Positions 1 to 7,869 of a stretch of DNA of 64,000 nt are shown one piece after another. Origin of the DNA: Pseudoxanthomonas sacheonensis (GTDB lineage Bacteria > Pseudomonadota > Gammaproteobacteria > Xanthomonadales > Xanthomonadaceae); contig NZ_PDWS01000004.1 of NCBI RefSeq assembly GCF_010093305.1, positions 1 to 64,000 on the forward strand, in the 5' to 3' direction. The notes beneath the pieces are model-generated. The model was not told the DNA's origin, did not search any database, and saw only the letters and a list, made by a program, of their open reading frames with translations. The translations under genes were made by a program, and so were the position numbers. Each line of letters opens with the position of its first letter. Position 1 is the first letter of the stretch.

Positions 1-72
1 GGCCAGGGAGGGGTGCTTTTGATTTTGCTGTTGTTGTTGCTTTGAGAAAAACCAAAAGCAAGATCAAAAGCC

Positions 73-114
73 AACCCCTCCCCAACCCTCCCCTGCTTCG
101 CAAGGGAGGGGGCC
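73..114. repeat. Intergenic GC-rich inverted repeat
   Basis: Short inverted repeat (CCCTCCC at 86-92 with GGGAGGG at 104-110) in the leader of the first gene. It belongs to the C-rich 'cccctccc' repeat class seen repeatedly between genes of this window. The flanks (1-70 and 115-140) are A/G-rich with low complexity. Confidence 0.5.
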
Positions 115-149
115 AAAAGCAGAAGCAGAAGCAAAACGAAGAGAGCGCA

Positions 150-944
150 ATGAACCAAGCCGTCGCCACCACCTCGCTGCAGAAAAACTTCGTCGCCCTC
201 GGCACCATCGTGCGCCGCGAGGTCATGCGCATCCTGCGCATCTGGGGGCAGACCCTGGTGCCGCCGGCGATCACCATGACGTTGTACTTCCTGATCTTCG
301 GCGGGCTGATCGGTTCGCGCATCGGCGACATGGGCGGCTACAGCTACATGGAGTTCATCGTGCCGGGCCTGGTGATGATGAGCGTGATCCAGAACAGCTA
401 CGGCAACATCTCCTCCAGTTTCTTCGGCGCCAAGTTCGGCCGCCATATCGAGGAATTGCTGGTCAGCCCGATGCCCAACTGGGTGATCCTGGGCGGCTAC
501 GTGGCCGGCGCGGTGTTGCGCGGGCTGATGGTCGGCAGCATCGTGCTGGTGATCGCCATGTTCTTCACCAAGGTGCGCATCCCGCATCCTTTCATCACCC
601 TGACCACGGTGCTGCTGGGCGCCACCATCTTCTCGCTGGCCGGCTTCATCAACGCGGTGTACGCGAAGAAGTTCGACGACGTGGCCATCGTGCCGACCTT
701 CATCCTCACCCCGCTGACCTACCTGGGCGGCGTGTTCTATTCGGTCAAGCTGCTGCCGCCGTGGGCCGAAGCCGCGACCCACGCCAATCCCATCTTCTAC
801 ATGGTCAATGCGTTCCGCTACGGCCTGCTGGGCACCAGCGACGTGCCGGTGTGGGTGGCTTATGCGCTGATGCTCGGCTTCGTGGTCGGTCTGGGTGCGC
901 TGGGGCTTTGGCTGCTGAAGCGTGGCGTAGGGTTGCGCAGCTAG
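150..944 (+). CDS. yadH: ABC-2 type transporter permease, YadH-like
   Basis: Inner-membrane permease of an ABC-2 exporter, 264 residues. The N-terminal stretch IWGQTLVPPAITMTLYF, the segment GGLIGSRIGDM and the ending KRGVGLRS match the E. coli YadH family closely, and about six hydrophobic segments are visible from residue 36 onward. The ATG at 150 is preferred over an upstream in-frame ATG at 42 because GAAGAG lies just ahead of it and the upstream extension is translated repeat. The partner ATPase (YadG type) is expected upstream, outside the window. The substrate is not evident; the family is annotated as an exporter of unknown substrate. Confidence 0.88.
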   Translation: MNQAVATTSLQKNFVALGTIVRREVMRILRIWGQTLVPPAITMTLYFLIFGGLIGSRIGDMGGYSYMEFIVPGLVMMSVIQNSYGNISSSFFGAKFGRHIEELLVSPMPNWVILGGYVAGAVLRGLMVGSIVLVIAMFFTKVRIPHPFITLTTVLLGATIFSLAGFINAVYAKKFDDVAIVPTFILTPLTYLGGVFYSVKLLPPWAEAATHANPIFYMVNAFRYGLLGTSDVPVWVAYALMLGFVVGLGALGLWLLKRGVGLRS

Positions 945-948
945 CGGC

Positions 949-1040
949 CTTGTAGAGCCGAGCTTGCTCGGCTGCCTTTCGCGTGGACTCGGGCCTTCGC
1001 GTGTATTTAAAAAGCAGCCGAGCAAGCTCGGCTCTACAAG
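949..1040. repeat. Perfect 27-bp intergenic inverted repeat
   Basis: The arms at 949-975 and 1014-1040 are exact reverse complements over 27 bp around a 38-bp loop. The core reads gtagagccgagcttgctcgg. It sits between two same-strand genes and could form a long hairpin in the transcript. It is one of several repeat families in this window. Confidence 0.85.
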
Positions 1041-1057
1041 AGGGCGAGGAGCATCGC

Positions 1058-1996
1058 ATGCGGATCCTGGTGTTGGGAGCGGGCGGAACCGGAGGCTACT
1101 TCGGTGGGCGACTGGCGCAATCCGGAGCGGACGTGACTTTTCTCGTGCGCTCCGCGCGCGCGCTGCAACTGGAGCGCAACGGGCTGCAGATCCGCAGCCC
1201 GCTCGGCGATGCGGATTTTCCGGTCGCGTACGTCGTCGCCGAAAATCTGAAGCCGCTGGCGACCGAAAAACCATTCGACCTCGTGCTGCTGAGCTGCAAG
1301 GCCTACGACTTGGACAGCTCGCTCGACGCCATCGCTCCGGCGGTCGGCCCGCAGACCACGGTCATGCCCATCCTCAACGGTCTGCTGCACTATGCGGCGC
1401 TGGATGCGCGCTTCGGCCGCGAACGCGTGCTCGGCGGGTTGTGCTTCATCAGTGCGATGAAAGGTCCCGATGGCGAAGTGCTGCATCTCGGCAAGCCGGC
1501 GTCGATCACTTTCGGCGAGCGTGAGGGCGATCCCGACAGCGCGCGCGTACGGAACTTCGCTCGACTTTGCCAACAGGCTGGCCTGGATCATCTGGCTTCG
1601 CCCGATATCCATCAACAGCTCTGGATCAAGTACAGCTTCCTGACCACGCTTGCCGCAGGGACTTGTCTGATGCGCGCCAGCGTTGGACGCATCGTGGCAG
1701 GCGAGGGCGGCGTCGGTTTCATGCGTGCGCTCTACCGCGAATGCGTGGCGGTAGCGGGAGCGGCCGGCCGATCCATTCCCGAAACCGCGCAGGCCACTGC
1801 ATTAGCCACGCTCACCCAGGCTGACTCGCCGGTCAAAGCATCGATGCTGCGCGACCTGGAGGTGGGACAGAAAGTGGAAGCCGCGCACATCGTCGGCGAC
1901 ATGCTGCATCGCGCGCAGCAGGCGCAACTGCAGGCACCGCTATTGGCGGCGGCGTGGTGCCACCTGCAGGCTTACGAAGCGGGACTGATCGCGTAA
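1058..1996 (+). CDS. Ketopantoate reductase family NADP(H) oxidoreductase
   Basis: A 312-residue ApbA/PanE-fold protein. A Rossmann nucleotide-binding loop GAGGTGGYFGG lies at residues 7-17, and the conserved catalytic-type lysine is in LWIKYS (K191). The ATG at 1058 follows GGCGAGGAG. In true PanE the lysine is followed by Asn four and eight residues later; here those positions are Leu and Ala, so the protein may be a paralogue acting on another 2-oxo acid. For that reason no panE symbol is given. Its stop lies 4 bp from the stop of the convergent regulator gene. Confidence 0.8.
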   Translation: MRILVLGAGGTGGYFGGRLAQSGADVTFLVRSARALQLERNGLQIRSPLGDADFPVAYVVAENLKPLATEKPFDLVLLSCKAYDLDSSLDAIAPAVGPQTTVMPILNGLLHYAALDARFGRERVLGGLCFISAMKGPDGEVLHLGKPASITFGEREGDPDSARVRNFARLCQQAGLDHLASPDIHQQLWIKYSFLTTLAAGTCLMRASVGRIVAGEGGVGFMRALYRECVAVAGAAGRSIPETAQATALATLTQADSPVKASMLRDLEVGQKVEAAHIVGDMLHRAQQAQLQAPLLAAAWCHLQAYEAGLIA

Positions 1997-2000
1997 TCCG

Positions 2001-3992
2001 TCAATCGCAAACGGCGCCCTCGCCCTGCGGGCGGCATTGCTCCGGAAAACCGTGTTTCTTCCAATAATCCAGGATGCCGTTGTCGCGCAGATAATCCTGG
2101 AAAGCAGGATCGCGACGTAGATAGGCCAGGTCCTTGGTCCACAGCAACAGGTCCCAGCTTGAATACGAGCGCTCGCGCAGCACGTCGAGTTTGCCGATCA
2201 AGTCGGCTGCATGGATGCTGGCATCGGGCATCAGCACACGATTGAAGTTCAGCAATCCGGTCTCCGCTTCGAACTTCCGCATCTCGGCTTCGGCCTGCGG
2301 CCAATAAGCCGGATCGACCAGCGCGCGAGAACTGGCGACATAGGAGGCCTTGAGCCGGCCTGCCTCGGTGTCGTGCAGGGCATCGTTGTCGAAGTCCTGC
2401 GCGGCGATGCGCGTAGCGGCGGCGTAATCTTTGCGCCAGACTGCATTGAACCAACGGCCATAGGTAGCGAAGATGTCGCTGCGCTCGAACTGCGCACGCG
2501 CGTCTTCGTGCCGCCCCAGAGTGTCGAGGATGCGGCCCAGGGTGAAGCGTTTGCCTGGATTGATGGGATCGCGCGCCACATCCTCGCGCACTATCGCCTC
2601 GGCTTGCTGCAGATAACCGAGTTGCGACATTGTCATGGCTTGCTGATAGCGGGCCGGATAGAAGTTCGGTGCCAGCGTGGTGGTTTTCGCCAGCAAAGCC
2701 AGACAAGGTTCCCAGCGGTTGTCGCGGCATGCCGCGGTGGCCTGCAGGAAGTAAGGTTCGGGCAGGGACGGATCCAGCCGCTGGGTGATGGAGGCTTCCT
2801 GCATGGCCTCGGCGCGCAGCGCGGTGGCCAGATGCGGGCGCCGGTAGGCGCGCGTACCCAGCGCCGAGGCCAGTCCCGCATGGGCGCGCGCATCGTCCGG
2901 ACGCTCGCGGGTCAATGCGCGGAATTCGGCTTCCGCCGGTTCGACCGTTCTATCGACAGCGCCTTGTCGGCTGCGCAGCAAGGCCTGCGCGGCCAGATAG
3001 CGGCGCAGAAATTCGGCATCGCCGCTTTTCGCCACGGATCCTGCCGTCAGGCCCATCTTCAAGGTGAGCGAAGTCGCCACGGCTTGCGCGATCTCGCGTT
3101 GCAGGGCCAGCACTTCGGTGGCATCGCGGTCGAAATCCCTGGCCCATAGCGTGCGGCCGCTACCGGCTTCGATCAGGCGCAGGCGGATGCGCAGGTGTTG
3201 CCCGGCCTGTTGCAGGCTGCCTTCCAGGGCATGGGTGATGCCCAGGCGCCGGGTCAGTCGGGTCGGGTCGGTGGATTCGGCCGCGGCAATCACGGTGGAT
3301 TCGCGCGCGATCACGCGCAGGCCGTCGATCTGCGCCAGCGTGCCGATCAATTCTTCGCCCAGACCGTCGGCAAGTTCGCGGCCGACACCGTCGTTGCCGA
3401 TGGCTTTGAGCGGCATCACCACCAGGGTCGGCATAGTGGCCGGCCCGGCTTTCGGAGCGGGGGGAGCCGGGGGCGGAGAAGACGCGTCACGCCACCAGGC
3501 CGCCGCTGCCGCCAACAACGCCGCCACGACCACGGCAAGCAGCCAAAGACGACGCTTGCTGTTCAGTGCCGGGATTGCGCCCGAGTCGTCAACCTCCAGA
3601 GCGCGACGATCGGATTGGACACGCCGCTCTTCCTGCAGCGGCACGGAATCGGCCGCCGCCTCCCGCGCAGGCAGGTCGAAACGATACCCCGTGCCATGCA
3701 GGGTATGCAGCAGGCGCGGATGCTGCGCGTCTTCGCCCAGCGCATGCCGCAGCAGGGTCACCACCCGGTTCAGTACGCCCGGGGTGACATGGCGGTGACC
3801 CCAGACCGCATCCAGGATGTCGTCGCGGGTGAAGACCTGCCCGGGCGCGCACGCCAGCAGGGACAGCACGGCGAAGGCCTTGGGCTCCAGCGGCTGCTCG
3901 GCACCACCGCGCAACAAGCGGCGGCCGGCGAAATCGATCACCACATCGTCGAAGGCTAGATTGGCCGGTTGGGGTGGGGTCATGGCGGGCAT
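2001..3992 (-). CDS. Membrane-bound winged-helix regulator, CadC-like
   Basis: A 663-residue protein with an OmpR/CadC-type winged-helix DNA-binding domain at about residues 12-108 (ending LLHTLHGTGYRFDLP), a single membrane segment at about 147-168, and a large C-terminal portion. That portion begins like a FlgO/TolB-type region (TLVVMPLKAIGNDGVGREL) and continues as a TPR-like helical array. This architecture is that of one-component regulators that sense at the membrane and bind DNA directly. No partner or ligand is identifiable. The start could also be the Met three codons in (3983). Confidence 0.82.
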   Translation of the reverse strand: MPAMTPPQPANLAFDDVVIDFAGRRLLRGGAEQPLEPKAFAVLSLLACAPGQVFTRDDILDAVWGHRHVTPGVLNRVVTLLRHALGEDAQHPRLLHTLHGTGYRFDLPAREAAADSVPLQEERRVQSDRRALEVDDSGAIPALNSKRRLWLLAVVVAALLAAAAAWWRDASSPPPAPPAPKAGPATMPTLVVMPLKAIGNDGVGRELADGLGEELIGTLAQIDGLRVIARESTVIAAAESTDPTRLTRRLGITHALEGSLQQAGQHLRIRLRLIEAGSGRTLWARDFDRDATEVLALQREIAQAVATSLTLKMGLTAGSVAKSGDAEFLRRYLAAQALLRSRQGAVDRTVEPAEAEFRALTRERPDDARAHAGLASALGTRAYRRPHLATALRAEAMQEASITQRLDPSLPEPYFLQATAACRDNRWEPCLALLAKTTTLAPNFYPARYQQAMTMSQLGYLQQAEAIVREDVARDPINPGKRFTLGRILDTLGRHEDARAQFERSDIFATYGRWFNAVWRKDYAAATRIAAQDFDNDALHDTEAGRLKASYVASSRALVDPAYWPQAEAEMRKFEAETGLLNFNRVLMPDASIHAADLIGKLDVLRERSYSSWDLLLWTKDLAYLRRDPAFQDYLRDNGILDYWKKHGFPEQCRPQGEGAVCD

Positions 3993-4173
3993 TGTCGAAA
4001 AAACCCTGTGCTTTCAAGCATACGCGCAAAGCCCATTGGCCCGGCCTAAGCATTCCCCAAGCTTTTCCGACAAAGCATCTGCGCAACCTGCGGGCGTCCT
4101 CAAGACCTGCCGGCGTGTCGGCGGGAAGCTGGCGACGCCGGGAACGACCCGGTTCACCGCCAAGGAAACCGCC

Positions 4174-4491
4174 ATGAACGTCCGCACCTGCCTCACCCTC
4201 CTGCCACTGTTCGCCTCACTCGGCGTCGCTTCCGTCCACGCAACCGAAGTGCCGGTCGGCGAAGCCGACATCGTGGTCGATTGCGCCAGGCCGGCCCTGC
4301 CCAGCCAGCGCGAAGTCGGCGAGACGACCGGCCAGTACAACTTCAGCCAGGTCTACGCCACCCGCGCCCGCCTGATGGCCGAAGCCCACCGCGCCTGCCG
4401 GCGCGAGGGCGTAACGCGGGTCCGGCTGGTGATGGCGCCGCCCGCACGCGAGTCCACCCGCACGGTCGCGCAAACGAATGCGCCGCGGTGA
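4174..4491 (+). CDS. Small secreted protein of unknown function
   Basis: 105 residues with an N-terminal signal peptide (cleavage likely after VHA, about residue 23) and a compact mature part rich in Arg and Ala (VVDCARPALPSQREVGE). The ATG at 4174 follows AAGGAAA. It lies 25 bp upstream of the next secreted protein gene and is probably co-transcribed with it. I do not recognise the family. Confidence 0.7.
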   Translation: MNVRTCLTLLPLFASLGVASVHATEVPVGEADIVVDCARPALPSQREVGETTGQYNFSQVYATRARLMAEAHRACRREGVTRVRLVMAPPARESTRTVAQTNAPR

Positions 4492-4516
4492 AGTCCATGC
4501 CACCAAGGAGAATCCC

Positions 4517-4981
4517 ATGATCGAGTTCACCTCCTTGGTGAAATCGGCAGCGGTTGTGGTTGCGCTGTGGCTCGCCCCGACTGCCCCTGGTGTTGCCCAA
4601 TCTGCCGGAGAGAGCGGGAAGGAATTGCTCAGGACCCAGGACGAATGGGCGGCGGCGCGGGTCAAGCGCGATGTCGCGTATCTCGAGCGCCTGTACGCCA
4701 AAGAATTCCGCGTCCATTCCATGAATGGCTCGGTCGTAAGCCGCGAGGCCGATATCGGATTATTCGCTTCGGGAGAACTGAAGCCGGATCGAGTCGAAGA
4801 CCAGGACATGGAAATATCCGTGTACGGCGACACGGCATTGGTGACCGGCATCGAGAACGTGGCCGGCACCTATAAGGGAAATTACGGTGCCATGGCGCTG
4901 CGCTTCCTCAACGTATTCGTGCGCCGCGACGGGCGCTGGCAGCTGGTCATCCACCAGTCGACCCTGGTGCCGAAGGAATGA
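4517..4981 (+). CDS. Secreted NTF2-like (DUF4440-type) protein
   Basis: 154 residues. After a signal peptide ending near PGVAQS, the mature part has the SnoaL/DUF4440 pattern: LLRTQDEWAAARVKRD, an acidic and aromatic core (LERLYAKEFRVHSMNG), and a C-terminal strand DGRWQLVIHQSTLVP. Such cone-shaped NTF2-like folds bind small ligands or act as isomerase-like domains, and no specific reaction can be assigned. The start at 4517 is set by AAGGAG at 4504-4509; an in-frame ATG upstream at 4478 has no comparable site. Confidence 0.75.
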   Translation: MIEFTSLVKSAAVVVALWLAPTAPGVAQSAGESGKELLRTQDEWAAARVKRDVAYLERLYAKEFRVHSMNGSVVSREADIGLFASGELKPDRVEDQDMEISVYGDTALVTGIENVAGTYKGNYGAMALRFLNVFVRRDGRWQLVIHQSTLVPKE

Positions 4982-4984
4982 CGC

Positions 4985-5056
4985 CCGTAGGTCGGGGCTA
5001 CGTCCCCGACGCTCTGAAAATTGGCCGAGCGTCGGGGGCGTAGCCCCGACCTACGG
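4985..5056. repeat. Intergenic repeat of the gtaggtcggggctac family
   Basis: Inverted repeat with arms at the two ends (ccgtaggtcggggctacg and its complement), each arm itself partly palindromic. Its right arm contains the stop codon of the tatD gene. Other copies are near 12741, 18664 and 23054. Confidence 0.85.
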
Positions 5057-5839
5057 CAGACGGAAGAATTCGCGTGCCGTCGCCGTCGTTATCGCCGCTG
5101 TGGTCGCCACGTCTTCGCCACGATCGTGCGCCAGCTCTTCCACGATATGCGCCAGGTATTTGGGTTCGTTGCGGTGGTGCGAAGGCTTTGGCTTGACCGT
5201 GCGCGGCAGCAGATAGGGCGCGTCGGTCTCTATCATCAGACGGTCGGCGGGAATGCTCTTCACCAGTTCGCGCAGGTGCAGGCCGCGGCGCTCGTCGCAC
5301 AGCCAGCCGGTGATGCCGATGTACCAGTCGCGGTCCAGGTAGTCGAACATCTCCTCGCGGGTGCCGGTGAAGCAGTGCACCACCGCCGGTCCGATGCGGC
5401 CTTCGAAATTCTTCATCGTCGCCATGAAATCGGCATGCGCTTCGCGCTGGTGCAGGAACAGCGGTTTGCCGTTCTCCGAGGCAAGCTGTAGCTGGCGCTC
5501 GAATGCTTTGCGCTGGGCCGGACGCGGCGAAAAGTCGCGGAAGTAATCCAGGCCGCATTCGCCCACCGCCACCACTTCCGGATGCGCGTGCAGGGCGCGC
5601 ATTTCGGCGTCGCATTCGTCGGTGTATTCCAGCGCGTGGTGCGGATGCACGCCGGCGGTGGCGAACAGGAAGCCCGGGTGCGCCTGGGCCAGCGCCAGCG
5701 CCTTGGGCGAATGCTCGCGGCTGGCGCCGGTGATCATCATCTGCACCACGCCCGCATCGCGTGCGCGTTGCAGCACCGCGTCGCGGTCGGGGTCGAAACT
5801 GTCGTGGGTGAGGTTGGCGCCGATGTCGATGAGTTGCAT
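5051..5839 (-). CDS. tatD: TatD family metal-dependent hydrolase (DNase)
   Basis: A 262-residue TIM-barrel metallohydrolase. It starts MQLIDIGANLTHDSFD, as in E. coli TatD proper, and carries GECGLDYFRDFS, HCFTGTREEMF and IETDAPYLLPR, which hold the metal and catalytic residues. TatD proteins are Mg-dependent 3'-5' exonucleases linked to DNA repair and turnover. The ATG at 5839 gives the family's usual length; the longer reading frame begins in unrelated sequence. The stop codon is supplied by the adjacent inverted repeat. Confidence 0.92.
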   Translation of the reverse strand: MQLIDIGANLTHDSFDPDRDAVLQRARDAGVVQMMITGASREHSPKALALAQAHPGFLFATAGVHPHHALEYTDECDAEMRALHAHPEVVAVGECGLDYFRDFSPRPAQRKAFERQLQLASENGKPLFLHQREAHADFMATMKNFEGRIGPAVVHCFTGTREEMFDYLDRDWYIGITGWLCDERRGLHLRELVKSIPADRLMIETDAPYLLPRTVKPKPSHHRNEPKYLAHIVEELAHDRGEDVATTAAITTATAREFFRLP

Positions 5840-5929
5840 GCGGCGAAGTTTAGAGGGTGTGGCGAACTTTGGGTCTCTCTCGCTCCGATTCTGCGGAGAA
5901 GCCAAGGCCCGGGTTCTTCGCGAAAAGCC

Positions 5930-5985
5930 GGGCCCTCACCCTGCGCTTCGCGCGTCCCTCTCCCGCGATGCGGGAGAGGGGTTTA
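5930..5985. repeat. Intergenic 'cccctctcccg' repeat, partial
   Basis: C/T-rich repeat with a short hairpin (CCTCTCCCGCGATGCGGGAG) between the 3' end of the secreted nuclease gene and tatD. It belongs to the same family as the larger copies at 34533, 42613 and 47935 and the copy inside hrpB. Confidence 0.6.
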
Positions 5986-5997
5986 GGCTGAGAGTGA

Positions 5998-7752
5998 TCA
6001 GTTCAACTGGCAAGACGCCGGCTTGCTCGAGGTGAATAGCGCCGAGGTCGCCCACTCCGGATGGTCGATGAACGGATTGCGGTTGCCCTGGAAGCTGTAG
6101 ATCACTTCGTTGCGCTCCTGCTCGGCCGCATCCGGCGGATCGGCCTGATGCCATGCCAGCAGCGTGGAGAGCAAGCCCATGTAGGCGGGCGAGGCGGAAG
6201 TGATGACGATCAGACTGCGGTTGTCGGTCAGCTCCAGATCCGGCTCGGACTGACCGGTGCCCGGGTGGGCGTCGCCTTCGTAGCGGATCGCCATGTACAG
6301 CACGGCGCGGGCGATGTCGCCGCGGCGGTGGCCCCAGGTTTCGAACGAGCCGCTGTTGCCGTCCGGACCCTTGAACCAGTTGCCGTTGCCGGGGTAGGTC
6401 CCGCTGCCGCCGCCGAAGCCGTTGTTGGCTTCGGTGGCGCGCTCGCTGCAGCCGGACGACTGCGCGCAGGCCGCGTACGGCTTGTTGCCGCGGTCGGCGT
6501 TGTAGGCGGTGTCGCTGAGGTACAGCATGTGGGTGTCGGTGTACGGCGCGTACGGCAGGCCCAGATCGCCGGTGGCGCTGCCGAAGCCGAGCGAGTTGGG
6601 CCACGTGTGCTCGCGGTTGTAGGTGATGCCGCTGCCGGTGCCCGCGCGCTCGCTGCCCTTGAGGTAGCTGCGGTTGCGGTAGACGTCGAGGATGCGGCCG
6701 GCGTTGTTGGGGTCTTCGTCGGCGATTTCCAGGATGGTCCAGGTGTTGGTGGTGCCGCCGCTGTAGGGATACGCAGTGTGGCCCTTGATGGTGGCGTGCA
6801 GCGAGCAGCGCAGCTGCTGTGCGCTGCTGGCGTTGACGTGCGAATAGTAGTCGCCACCGCCGCCGCCGGCGACGCTGAAATCGATCGCCGTGTCCTGCGC
6901 GGGATGCGCGCCGCCGGCATCGGTGACTTTGCTGGCCACCACGCGGAAGGTGCAGCTTTCGCCGCCATGCAGCGCGGTGTTGGTGGAAACCAGGAACGCG
7001 CTGCCGGAGCTGGCATGGCTCAGCGGCACATTGCCCGAAGTACCGCAGACCAGAGTGAAGGCGCCGCTGGCCAGGGTTACCGATTCGCTGAAGCCGACCG
7101 AAAGATCGCCCGCGGCGGGAAAGCCGGTCGCGCCCTGGGCAGGATTGGTGCTGGTCACTGCCGGCGGCGGATTGGGCGCGGAGAAACTCTGGTTGTTGTT
7201 GCAGCCGCCGAAAGTCTGCGTAGCCGAACTGCGCCAGGTGAAATTGGCCAGGGCACCGCTGCCGCCCAGTTGCAGCGAAGTGCCGGCGGCGGTGCTGCCG
7301 GTTTCCGACACCGGCAGGTTGCTGCTGGTAAGGCCGGCGGCCGGGCCGTTGCTGGCGGTGATGGCCCCTTCGTAGCTCAGGAACTGGACCACGCCACCGC
7401 TGCCGTTGACCAGCGCCATGCCGTCGTTGCTGCCGTTCTGGATGCCGTTGCTCGGATAACTGAGCGTGGCGATGCGCACGCTGCCGCCGCAGCTCACCAG
7501 GCTGCCGGCAGGCACCAGATCGTTGTCGTAGGTGGTCGCCGCGCCCGGCGAGGAGCCGTTGTACAGATAGATGCGGTAGGCGCCGAGGCTTTCGCCGGCG
7601 GTGGCGACCACCTCGATGCGTTCGCCGACATCGCCGCTGGCGGTGGCGTCGTCGTAATGCACTTCGTTGATGAAGACCTCGGCGTGGGCGTAGCCGCACA
7701 GCGGCAGCAGGGCGAGGGCGAGCAAACGGGGAAAAGCGGACCTGGACGACAT
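5998..7752 (-). CDS. Secreted endonuclease I family nuclease with LTD-like and Ig-like domains
   Basis: 584 residues exported by a signal peptide ending YAHA. Residues ~25-200 resemble a lamin-tail-type domain (AEVFINEVHYDD, GERIEVV). Residues ~205-300 are a bacterial Ig-like domain (VTSTNPAQGATGFPAAGDLSV). The C-terminal ~280 residues are endonuclease I (EndA/NucM family), with the catalytic-type motif YNREHTWPNSLG (His382) and a metal-site stretch ETWGHRRGDIARAVLYM. It probably degrades extracellular DNA or RNA. Several Cys pairs are consistent with periplasmic or extracellular folding. Confidence 0.9.
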   Translation of the reverse strand: MSSRSAFPRLLALALLPLCGYAHAEVFINEVHYDDATASGDVGERIEVVATAGESLGAYRIYLYNGSSPGAATTYDNDLVPAGSLVSCGGSVRIATLSYPSNGIQNGSNDGMALVNGSGGVVQFLSYEGAITASNGPAAGLTSSNLPVSETGSTAAGTSLQLGGSGALANFTWRSSATQTFGGCNNNQSFSAPNPPPAVTSTNPAQGATGFPAAGDLSVGFSESVTLASGAFTLVCGTSGNVPLSHASSGSAFLVSTNTALHGGESCTFRVVASKVTDAGGAHPAQDTAIDFSVAGGGGGDYYSHVNASSAQQLRCSLHATIKGHTAYPYSGGTTNTWTILEIADEDPNNAGRILDVYRNRSYLKGSERAGTGSGITYNREHTWPNSLGFGSATGDLGLPYAPYTDTHMLYLSDTAYNADRGNKPYAACAQSSGCSERATEANNGFGGGSGTYPGNGNWFKGPDGNSGSFETWGHRRGDIARAVLYMAIRYEGDAHPGTGQSEPDLELTDNRSLIVITSASPAYMGLLSTLLAWHQADPPDAAEQERNEVIYSFQGNRNPFIDHPEWATSALFTSSKPASCQLN

Positions 7753-7869
7753 CGGCGAATCCTTTCGAAGGGGTCTGGCCGCAATCTAGCCCATGCGGAT
7801 GACAGCCGCCACCGCACTCCGTCGCATTCCGGACCTGCAATCGGCGCGCGTTCCCGTTAGCCTTTGTCG

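Noticed and set aside
150..944. ABC permease considered as exporter for the GG-leader peptide
   Set aside because: It is a YadH-type ABC-2 permease without a C39 peptidase domain and lies 19 kb away.
949..1040. Repeats considered as a CRISPR array
   Set aside because: The repeats are dispersed, self-complementary over long arms and not regularly spaced; there are no cas genes.
6061..7860. Long antisense open frame over the secreted endonuclease gene
   Set aside because: Ala/Gly/Arg-rich translation with no domain pattern; the opposite strand encodes a complete, recognisable nuclease with signal peptide.
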